The position numbers were made by a program, and so were the translations under genes. The notes below the pieces were generated by a model. That model did not search any database. It was not told the DNA's origin and saw nothing but the letters and a program-made list of their open reading frames with translations. DNA of 12,156 nt from an uncultured Lachnospiraceae bacterium (GTDB lineage Bacteria; Bacillota; Clostridia; Lachnospirales; Lachnospiraceae), in the NCBI GenBank assembly GCA_910587155.1, contig CAJULA010000045.1:1-12156 (forward strand). Reading direction: 5' to 3'. Shown here piece after piece: positions 6,546 to 12,156 of this stretch (position 1 is the stretch's first letter; the number at the start of each line of letters is the position of its first letter).

Positions 6546-8156
6546 CTATTCTTCTCGTTTAACACGTACCAAATACCCATAATATCTACAAACAATAAAT
6601 TCCAATGCTGCAAATGAATATTCATCAAAACTAAATGTTTCTTTCTCATACTGTTTCATAAGAAACATCACTTTTTCTTTCAACTTATCAAACGTCTTTT
6701 CCAATTGCAATGCGATCCCTTCCCCTGCCTGATTCATTGCACAGACATCATAAAATTCGGATTCTTCTTCTGCCCTTAGAAACCATACACATTTCGTCAC
6801 ATTTTTTAAATCATCTTTCAAAAAGCTCTGTAAAAATTGATACAGTTCACTCTGATCCATGCATGCCATCCACTCCAACATAGTCCCCCAAAATGCGGAA
6901 GTCTGATAATCTTCTGCCAAAATTCCCATATCAATGGCAATGGCATCTTCAATGGAATCTGCAGGCGTTGGATATTTATGATACATAAGATAATAATACG
7001 CTAAACGTGTACACTGATATCTCATCAGTTTACAAATATCTTCTGTCCGTTCTAAACGATCCAACAGGCGATATAACATACTGACAATTCCAATATGCCT
7101 GTCATATGGCGCGTATGCAAATTGTGGATAATTATTTATGAAATGCATTATGCTTGTATGAATCTCATAACATCTTTCAGCCGCTACTCTGTCATATTCT
7201 CTTCGGAATGACAGAGTATAAGCATAGGAAATCAGATATCCTAATACCTCGTACACCAACAGTCTCTGCTCTGTTGGATGATAACATGGAATCCGATCTT
7301 CTCCCTCACAGCAATACCGGACTGCCTCATAATATTTTTGATTCCATTTCTCATACATAACAAGAAATTTATGTAACCAGTCTACATCTGATAATTTGCC
7401 AAGTTTACTGTTTTCCAACATATATTTCCAGTATTTGATAATTAAATATTCTGATACCATAATACCAATTTTAAAAATACCTGCTTCAGCTGCATATTGA
7501 GCAATCATCTGACATGCCAGATAGAGACCTGAAAGTTTCTTTTTTCGTTCTTTCCGTGTATCCGTGCTTTTTAATCGCAAAAGATAATCATTAATGATAC
7601 ATTCAAAATACTCATTACGATAATCACTTTCATCAATAAAATACAAAGCTTTTCTTAAAAGACTCTGCATCTCTGCTCCAAAAATATGTTCATCGAACAG
7701 ATATTTTTGAACATCATCCACTAATTTATCTACATTCCAAAATTCAATTTGTACCTTTCTTCCACTCCATGCAGTATTATGGTTTACATATCCCTCCCAG
7801 CTTGGTCGGACTGCTTCCTCTATCATACCATTCGTGGCTACAATAACATGTAACTCTTTTTTACGGTCTTTTCCCTTGATAAAATCCATATAGGTATCCT
7901 GAATATCATTTAAACTCTGCCTGACAGCATTCTGATCAGAATCCCAATTTCTTCGGTTTAAATTTCCCTGTTTGACTATGGTAAGAAGTATTTCATTATC
8001 ATTGTACGCACGAATATCCACACCATATTGTCTGTTTCCGGTTTCCGGCTTATTATCTGTAATGTAACCCATTTGAAACAACAAATCACATAATAATAAA
8101 TCCAGTTCATCCTTTTCTTTCAGTTGAAGCAGGTAATCCTTTATTACTAACCGCAC
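6546..8156 (-). CDS. PD-(D/E)xK nuclease-like N-terminus fused to a helical-repeat C-terminus, candidate defence protein
   Basis: 536 aa from a GTG start. Residues 1-160 look like a restriction-endonuclease-like fold: an acidic helix (KEKDELDLLLCDLLFQMGY, 14-31), then ETGNRQYGVDIRAY with D47, then the core strand EILLTIVKQGNL with K62, then a helix RQSLNDIQDTYMDFI, a central strand ELHVIVATNG (101-110) and IEFWNVDKL. This is the D...hxK spacing of PD-(D/E)xK nucleases, but the usual acidic or Gln residue two before the Lys is I60. Residues about 165-536 are all helical, rich in Tyr/Leu/Trp, with TPR-like spacing and no membrane segment. The start is chosen because GGAGGAGG lies 9 nt before the GTG at 8156 and inside the upstream gene, which it overlaps by 50 bp; a longer TTG start at 8258 lacks this support. 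Together with the upstream gene it forms a coupled two-gene operon. DNA cleavage in anti-phage defence is inference. Confidence 0.8.
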   Translation of the reverse strand: MRLVIKDYLLQLKEKDELDLLLCDLLFQMGYITDNKPETGNRQYGVDIRAYNDNEILLTIVKQGNLNRRNWDSDQNAVRQSLNDIQDTYMDFIKGKDRKKELHVIVATNGMIEEAVRPSWEGYVNHNTAWSGRKVQIEFWNVDKLVDDVQKYLFDEHIFGAEMQSLLRKALYFIDESDYRNEYFECIINDYLLRLKSTDTRKERKKKLSGLYLACQMIAQYAAEAGIFKIGIMVSEYLIIKYWKYMLENSKLGKLSDVDWLHKFLVMYEKWNQKYYEAVRYCCEGEDRIPCYHPTEQRLLVYEVLGYLISYAYTLSFRREYDRVAAERCYEIHTSIMHFINNYPQFAYAPYDRHIGIVSMLYRLLDRLERTEDICKLMRYQCTRLAYYYLMYHKYPTPADSIEDAIAIDMGILAEDYQTSAFWGTMLEWMACMDQSELYQFLQSFLKDDLKNVTKCVWFLRAEEESEFYDVCAMNQAGEGIALQLEKTFDKLKEKVMFLMKQYEKETFSFDEYSFAALEFIVCRYYGYLVRVKREE

Positions 8157-10041
8157 TATGTTCCACCTCCTCCAAGTATTTCCTTCTGCGCAATTCAAAC
8201 TCCACGGGGTCCTTTGTATAAACCGCCGGTATTTCGATACTATATTCAAATTCTGCAAACGGGCTTACCTCAAAACTTTTTTCATCCTGTCTCCCTGTAA
8301 TAAGTAATCCGGTTCGCTTGCCATATTTCAATACTTGTGCAGGAAACATCTTTGCAAAAAAGGATTCATTATGTGCCCTCTTACTCATTTGCCGGTACTG
8401 ATCCATTTGCGCTCTTTGATAAATGTTCTGATGTATTCTGGAAGGCTGCAAATCTTTCATTTTGTAACATAATTCTCTTTCCTTTACAATTCGCTTATGC
8501 TCTTTTATAACTCTATTTGCTAACTCTACTTGCTTTGACTCTTTTGCATCCTTATAGACTTCTGCAATTTCAAAAAATGTTGCCGGATAATTTCCATATA
8601 CTTCCTCCATACAAAATTCTATATAATTACTATTATTCTCGTCAGAAAAGCCAAGCAGCTGGAAGGCCATATGACAAATCTTTTTCGTCTCGACCGCAAA
8701 GTAAAGAGTTCCCTTCAGCAAGCGTATCATCTGCCAATGAGTAAACATTATTTTTACTTCAGACATCTGATTTTCACTATATAATTTAGAAAGATTGCCG
8801 GCTTCCAATAACAGCCCTAATCCAAAGAAAAAAATATCTACATCCGCCGAAAGCATATCTTTCAAAGCTTCCCTTGTTACTTCCTCCGGATAGTTTGAAA
8901 ATTCATGAATCACTGTTGACATTCCGTCAAAAAATTGTTCATAATTGACACCATACTTATTGGCAATAAAAATCTGCCGCACATCCTGCAATATCACTCT
9001 CCATCCATCATTCTCCAATTGTATATATAAATAATCTTCCAGTATATGTAATACATTTTGATCCTTACCAAACGATTTTGATATGAGGGTTTGAAAAATT
9101 GACGCTATCTCTTTCGGAATTTTCTTATTCAATTGTAAAGCCGCAATAAAACAGCTTTTTTCCTGTAATGTCCCTTCCGGAATCTTGTTCAGATATTCAA
9201 TAACTTTACGGTATAACTGTTCTGCTTCAACACTGTCATCGGGAGTAACTTTAGCGGCATAATTCACAAAAACTCTGATTATCATCTGCCAAAGTTCCGC
9301 ATTCTCTGACGCCATATTTTCCAGCTGCACAAAATATCTTCCAAATATCGCCTTATCATAACAGAATCCACTTTCTACAAAATCAATGGCAGCTTTTTTA
9401 CTCCACAAACTCCCCCTTTGAATCATCCTCCCGACAACGTTCGCCGCTTCTGACACATCTTTCTGAACCCATTCCCACCGTAAAACAGACATAAAATCAT
9501 ATTGTGCCTGTCCTGCCAGGTTTCCTAAGCTTTCTTCTGCCAGCCTTTGTGCACCCATATTTATCATGTGCTTTGCATAATTTACTAAAAAAGACCGGTA
9601 AAGATTATGATCCATATGGTTTCCAATCATATTTACAATTCTGCCAATATATTGTTCACTTAGTTCCGTTTGAAATACAATATTTTCATTGACATATAAT
9701 ATAATTTTATCAAACTTCCCACATTGATCCGCTTCCAATAGTAGTTCTTCTAAATTTATGTGATATTTTACCAAAAGAAGATACCCTGCATACTTATAAG
9801 TCAGAATCCCACTATCTATCTCCGACAACTGTATAACCAAATTTTTCACATCAAAGCATTCCAATGATTTTACCACCAGCCACGCCGTCACTCCCCATCT
9901 GTTGTGCCGCATCTGTCTTGTTCCATCATCCAATTTAACTAACACATCATCCAGACTCATAGTATATAATTCCGGATGATCTAATAGGATTTTCTCTCCA
10001 ATCTGAAGCACACTCTCAATTGCTTCCCTGTCGGTTATCAT
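8107..10041 (-). CDS. Large all-helical protein of unknown family, partner of the nuclease-like protein
   Basis: 644 aa. I do not recognise the family. It is helical throughout, with alternating amphipathic helices resembling HEAT/TPR-type scaffolds over roughly residues 60-530. No signal peptide, membrane segment, Walker motif or nuclease motif is visible. The C-terminal 130 residues differ: a basic stretch (IHQNIYQRAQMDQYRQMSKRAHNESFFAKMFPAQVLKYGKR) is followed by a beta-like segment (SPFAEFEYSIEIPAVY) and a charged tail. The ATG at 10041 is preferred because AGAGG sits 7-8 nt upstream; a GTG six bases earlier is too close to that site. It is the first gene of its operon and its last 50 bp carry the start region of the nuclease-like gene, so the two products are probably made in a fixed ratio and may form a complex. 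A sensor or scaffold role is a guess. Confidence 0.82.
   Translation of the reverse strand: MITDREAIESVLQIGEKILLDHPELYTMSLDDVLVKLDDGTRQMRHNRWGVTAWLVVKSLECFDVKNLVIQLSEIDSGILTYKYAGYLLLVKYHINLEELLLEADQCGKFDKIILYVNENIVFQTELSEQYIGRIVNMIGNHMDHNLYRSFLVNYAKHMINMGAQRLAEESLGNLAGQAQYDFMSVLRWEWVQKDVSEAANVVGRMIQRGSLWSKKAAIDFVESGFCYDKAIFGRYFVQLENMASENAELWQMIIRVFVNYAAKVTPDDSVEAEQLYRKVIEYLNKIPEGTLQEKSCFIAALQLNKKIPKEIASIFQTLISKSFGKDQNVLHILEDYLYIQLENDGWRVILQDVRQIFIANKYGVNYEQFFDGMSTVIHEFSNYPEEVTREALKDMLSADVDIFFFGLGLLLEAGNLSKLYSENQMSEVKIMFTHWQMIRLLKGTLYFAVETKKICHMAFQLLGFSDENNSNYIEFCMEEVYGNYPATFFEIAEVYKDAKESKQVELANRVIKEHKRIVKERELCYKMKDLQPSRIHQNIYQRAQMDQYRQMSKRAHNESFFAKMFPAQVLKYGKRTGLLITGRQDEKSFEVSPFAEFEYSIEIPAVYTKDPVEFELRRRKYLEEVEHSAVSNKGLPASTERKG
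8157..8175 (-). promoter_or_regulatory. Internal ribosome binding site for the nuclease-like gene
   Basis: On the minus strand GGAGGAGG followed by TGGAACATA leads to the GTG at 8156. It is encoded inside the helical-protein gene, where it specifies Leu-Glu-Glu-Val. It decides the start of the downstream gene over the upstream TTG option and implies termination-reinitiation coupling. Confidence 0.75.
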
Positions 10042-10093
10042 TATCACACCTCTTTTTATCTCACATCCCTGCTATCTTGTTACTTCGTTGAAG

Positions 10094-10134
10094 CTTTTTC
10101 TATTGATTGTAACGATATATTATAAATGAGGCAA
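10094..10134 (-). promoter_or_regulatory. Promoter and shared operator-like element of the helical/nuclease operon
   Basis: On the minus strand TTGCCT (10129-10134), 17 nt, TACAAT (10106-10111). Positions 10094-10121, covering the spacer end, the -10 box and the start region, match the element at the XRE promoter in 24 of 28 positions. The common core is GTTAYAATCAATRGAAAAAG. The predicted transcript start is near 10099, giving a leader of about 58 nt before the ATG at 10041, with a small CTTC-AAC-GAAG hairpin at its beginning. Confidence 0.65.
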
Positions 10135-10152
10135 ACTTCGCCTTATGCGTTA

Positions 10153-10240
10153 ATGCGACTGTTGCTAACCTCACCTTCACCTTTCAGACTTGGTTCGCTA
10201 AGCGACTTTTCAACCGTATCCCCCAAATTTTATTTTGGGG
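10153..10240. repeat. Repeat element copy A (compact form)
   Basis: Two blocks are shared with copy B. Block 1 (10153-10203) matches 11776-11826 in 47 of 51 positions without gaps. Block 2 (10209-10238) matches 12000-12033 apart from one base and the length of a C-run (5 C here, 9 there). Only 5 bp separate the blocks here against 173 bp in copy B. Block 2 ends in a hairpin, CCCCAAA (10221-10227) and TTTGGGG (10234-10240). Read on the minus strand, block 1 can fold as AACC-UCU / AGG-GGUU around a 3x3 internal loop. The element fills the gap between the nucleotidyltransferase gene and the promoter of the helical/nuclease operon. Confidence 0.75.
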
Positions 10241-10286
10241 TCCATCTTATTCTTTATTTATATCGAGTTATAAAGCTTTCCTTAAT

Positions 10287-11015
10287 CTATCTCTCCTCCC
10301 TATCATTCCTTTTCTTCTTTAAAGCTTTTTGAATAATCTCATCCACATTACTTTCCTTTACTTTTTCTCCTTCATATTTTTGAGCCTGAAACACTGCCTG
10401 TTTTGATAATACCTCTTCACGTTCCTGTTCCATAAATAATTCTTTTAGATTTTCTGAATCTAAAGCTGCTTTCATAACCTGTATTGCATATTCAGAAATA
10501 TTATTCCATCCGCCATACAAATTTCTTACTGCGCAATCAATCTGCTGGTAACTTAAAGGCTCTCCCATTCTTTCTTGTTCACTCAAGATACCAATAATAT
10601 CAGACAAATCCTTCTTGTAGCGTCTCCCGGACATTAATTTCATGGCAACAAGATATTCCGCGCTAACTGTTCTGATATTCAATACATTCGAATAGGTACG
10701 GTAATGTTTAGAATATTGCGACAATTTAGGACTATAAGAACTCGTATTCTTAAAGTCCGCATTCAGCCAGCCATTTGGCAAACCGAGACGATCCCCTACT
10801 GCATTAACTGCCTCCTTCATAGCTGATGATGCTATTATGAGCGCATCGATATCATAGGTCATTTCACGGAACCCATAATTGGCAAGAATTGCCGCACCTC
10901 CTACTAACACAATCTCAGCAGGCGTATTTTTTCCATTTCTCTTCCTAAACTCTTTTGCCAATTCTTTCAAATAATAGTCCAGATTTTCTTTGGTAAAACC
11001 TTTCTCAACAGACAT
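10287..11015 (-). CDS. AbiEii/DUF6036-like nucleotidyltransferase, toxin candidate
   Basis: 242-aa soluble protein of the nucleotidyltransferase-like superfamily. Strand plus glycine motif EIVLVGGAAILANYGFR (34-50) is followed by MTYDIDALI with the metal-binding pair D55-x-D57, the minimal GG...DxD signature. Further on, TVSAEYLVAMKLMSGRRYKKDLSDI matches the Lys/Arg-Asp-x-x-Asp helix seen in AbiEii- and DUF6036-type proteins. The C-terminal 60 residues are charged and helical. In the characterised relatives (AbiE/MenAT systems) such enzymes are toxins that transfer nucleotides onto targets such as tRNA 3' ends. The ATG at 11015 overlaps the end of the upstream XRE gene by 11 bp, a typical antitoxin-first arrangement. 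The site before the ATG (GAG, AAGGA) is weak, which fits coupled translation. The catalytic target is unknown and the toxin role is inferred. Confidence 0.8.
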   Translation of the reverse strand: MSVEKGFTKENLDYYLKELAKEFRKRNGKNTPAEIVLVGGAAILANYGFREMTYDIDALIIASSAMKEAVNAVGDRLGLPNGWLNADFKNTSSYSPKLSQYSKHYRTYSNVLNIRTVSAEYLVAMKLMSGRRYKKDLSDIIGILSEQERMGEPLSYQQIDCAVRNLYGGWNNISEYAIQVMKAALDSENLKELFMEQEREEVLSKQAVFQAQKYEGEKVKESNVDEIIQKALKKKRNDREER

Positions 11016-11592
11016 TCCTTATCTCGCTTTCTATAATGTTAAACCTCAAAAATTCCGGAATCGCTTCCTTTAAACATTGTTCTTTCATGTCAAGGGAATC
11101 GTTTAATTTTGCAGCAAGAACGACATCCCTTGGATATACTGGCTCCGATAGCGTACTATTCCTTATATCATCATAATCATTGCACAATGGAAGACCATTT
11201 TCCCTGCTTAAGTAATCTATCATAGCCAGAAGATAAAAGCTTTCCCGATACCATTTCCGTTCCCAATATGCCCTTATTTGATTTTCCTTTAAAATATCAA
11301 TAATAAAGTCAATATCCCCTTTATCTTTCACTAAATGACAGATATTACTTTTGTATATTTCAAAATCCCTTAAATTAGGAGCATTTTCATCTTCTTTAAA
11401 ACATTCTGTCAAAAGCTCTTCCATTGTCACATGGAGCGTCCTCGCTAATTTATATATTGTTTCTGCCGTACATTTTTCGATCCTGGTTTTTCCTTTCACA
11501 ATATCTGACAATGTAGTATATGGCACACGGCTTTCCTTCGCACACTGATAAACAGAAAGTTGCCTTTCCTTTAACAAACCCATCAATTTCAT
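11005..11592 (-). CDS. XRE-family regulator with C-terminal domain, antitoxin candidate
   Basis: 195 aa from the ATG at 11592. Residues 1-62 are a Cro/C1-type helix-turn-helix: LLKERQLSVYQCAKESRVP, recognition helix YTTLSDIVKGK, then ETIYKLARTLHVTMEELL. Residues about 75-195 form a second, helical domain (RESFYLLAMIDYLSREN, DYDDIR, VYPRDVVLA, KEAIPEFLRFNIIE) that I have the impression recurs in Clostridia next to toxin-like genes; its function is not known to me. GGAG lies 9 nt before the chosen start. An in-frame ATG at 11607 (200 aa) is also possible. The TTG at 11673 is excluded because it lies upstream of the promoter. The gene overlaps the nucleotidyltransferase gene by 11 bp. It is probably autoregulatory and may also bind the related promoter at 10094-10134. 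Confidence 0.82.
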   Translation of the reverse strand: MKLMGLLKERQLSVYQCAKESRVPYTTLSDIVKGKTRIEKCTAETIYKLARTLHVTMEELLTECFKEDENAPNLRDFEIYKSNICHLVKDKGDIDFIIDILKENQIRAYWERKWYRESFYLLAMIDYLSRENGLPLCNDYDDIRNSTLSEPVYPRDVVLAAKLNDSLDMKEQCLKEAIPEFLRFNIIESEIRNVC

Positions 11593-11617
11593 TTCTCTAT
11601 TCTCCATTTCATGGATT

Positions 11618-11658
11618 CTTTTTCCATTGATTATAACGGTATATCGTGATAGTGTCAA
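11618..11658 (-). promoter_or_regulatory. Consensus sigma-A promoter with shared operator-like element (XRE operon)
   Basis: On the minus strand TTGACA (11653-11658), exactly 17 nt, TATAAT (11630-11635): a perfect consensus promoter. Positions 11618-11645 share 24 of 28 bases with 10094-10121. The spacer contains the inverted pair TATC-AC-GATA. The predicted start is near 11623, about 30 nt before the ATG at 11592. So strong a promoter is normally held down by a repressor, plausibly the XRE protein it drives. Confidence 0.85.
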
Positions 11659-11684
11659 GAAATATAAATCCAACGTATACTATT

Positions 11685-11727
11685 AAAAACCCCTGCAAAT
11701 AGCGCATCCACGCCACTTACAAGGGTT
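11685..11727 (-). terminator. Strong intrinsic terminator facing the XRE promoter from the right
   Basis: On the minus strand the arm ACCCTTGTAAGTGGCG (11711-11726) pairs with CGCTATTTGCAGGGGT (11689-11704) over 16 bp including four G-U pairs, closing a 6-nt loop, and TTTTT follows (11685-11689, the last base shared with the stem). No T-run follows on the plus strand. It would end a minus-strand transcript coming from copy B or beyond and insulate the XRE promoter. Confidence 0.8.
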
Positions 11728-11775
11728 CTCATCCTTATCTCTATTCGCCTATTTTCGACAAATTTCTACTGATTC

Positions 11776-12033
11776 ATGCGACTGTTGCTAACCTCACCTT
11801 CGCCTTTCAGGATCGGTTCGCTAAGCAACGCTGCATAGCTTCCAAACATATGGCTCATCTGTGTCCTACGGACTTGATTCACCTAGTTCCCAGATATCTG
11901 TTTTGCAACTTTCCTGTTTTGTGTCCCGGCCGCATATCCCCGGAACTATGTATTTTACTGGCTTTGCAGTGATTTTTGACTGCCCTGAATCAATGCCCCT
12001 TCAACTGTATCCCCCCCCCAAATTTTATTTTGG
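11776..12033. repeat. Repeat element copy B (extended form), possible structured RNA
   Basis: Contains the same two blocks as copy A (11776-11826 and 12000-12033) but with 173 bp between them. On the minus strand several hairpins can be drawn: GTCC-GTA-GGAC, TTGC-TTA-GCGA, and AACC-CCU / AGG-GGUU with a 3x3 internal loop. The last also forms in copy A, where the change C to U keeps a pair with G. A short minus-strand frame (11766-11882) ends SEPILKGEGEVSNSRMNQ; copy A encodes SEPSLKGEGEVSNSR in the same frame, so the block could equally be the tail of a decayed gene. The terminator at 11685-11727 lies just downstream. Confidence 0.65.
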
Positions 12034-12093
12034 AAGAAAATTCATTTTGCTTTCTAAAATTTCTGATTTTTGAAATTTGGGGGATGGCCATCC
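12015..12093. repeat. Inverted repeat and palindrome at the right edge
   Basis: CCCCCAAATTT (12015-12025) has its perfect inverse AAATTTGGGGG at 12073-12083 with a 47-nt AT-rich loop. This is followed directly by the palindrome GGATGGCCATCC (12082-12093). TTTTTGAGGC is repeated directly at 12100-12109 and 12142-12151. No gene is visible from 11674 to the window end, so this AT-rich stretch probably belongs to the repeat element or to a mobile-element end that continues outside. Confidence 0.45.
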
Positions 12094-12156
12094 TCCATTT
12101 TTTTGAGGCCGCTGAAAAACATTCTATTTTTTGATATTAAATTTTTGAGGCACGTA

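Noticed and set aside
8157..8258. TTG start for the nuclease-like gene, adding 34 residues
   Set aside because: No ribosome binding site was noted there, the region is already coding in the other frame, and the GTG at 8156 has GGAGGAGG at the right distance.
11593..11673. TTG start for the XRE gene, adding 27 residues
   Set aside because: It would begin upstream of the perfect TTGACA-N17-TATAAT promoter, so it would not be on the transcript.
11776..12033. Group II intron domain V, CRISPR array or type III antitoxin repeats in copy B
   Set aside because: No domain V signature, no regular spacer-repeat units, and no short tandem repeats next to a ToxN-like gene.
11861..12073. 70-aa plus-strand open frame in copy B
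   Set aside because: Lies across the repeat and the C-run, with no ribosome binding site and no recognisable features.

Overview
The window looks like the chromosome of a Gram-positive Clostridia member, most likely Lachnospiraceae-like. This is inferred from strong AGGAGG-type ribosome binding sites, a Firmicutes-type tmcAL (ylbM), and HlyD-like adaptors that have an N-terminal membrane anchor and sit in a transporter operon. It falls into a GC-richer left half (about 1-6500), which reads as ordinary host chromosome, and a visibly AT-richer right part (about 6540-12156), which reads as an accessory island.

Left half. Three tandem minus-strand genes (start codons at 3708, 2173 and 717) encode paralogous membrane-anchored HlyD/MacA-type adaptor proteins. 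The genes overlap head to tail and form one operon that leaves the window at position 1, where the transporter itself is expected. The paralogs differ in completeness: the first lacks the C-terminal membrane-proximal domain, the second has it, and the third stops after the first coiled-coil helix. Divergent from this operon, across a 215-bp control region with a promoter on each strand, is an AraC-family regulator (3924-4841), probably the local regulator. It is followed by a 79-residue protein with a very good ribosome binding site and then by tmcAL (tRNA-Met cytidine acetate ligase, 5207-6472).

Right part. Convergent with tmcAL lies a two-gene minus-strand operon. Its first gene encodes a 644-aa all-helical protein of unknown family. 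Its second encodes a 536-aa protein with an N-terminal PD-(D/E)xK-nuclease-like domain and a helical-repeat C-terminus, translated from a GTG start whose Shine-Dalgarno lies inside the upstream gene. Upstream is a second minus-strand operon: an XRE-type regulator/antitoxin candidate overlapping an AbiEii/DUF6036-like nucleotidyltransferase, a toxin-antitoxin-like pair. Each operon has a sigma-A promoter with a 17-bp spacer, and the two promoters share a 28-nt element (24/28 identical) over the -10 and start region, suggesting control by the same regulator.

Upstream of each promoter is a copy of one repeated element. Copy A (10153-10240) is compact; copy B (11776-12033) has an extra 173 bp between the same two blocks and is followed by a strong intrinsic terminator (11685-11727). 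The layout therefore repeats as element, promoter, two-gene operon. The best candidate for an undescribed system is the helical-protein plus nuclease-like pair (6546-10041), probably in an anti-phage or similar defence role and possibly co-regulated with the toxin-antitoxin-like pair. The defence role is inference from composition, architecture and neighbourhood.
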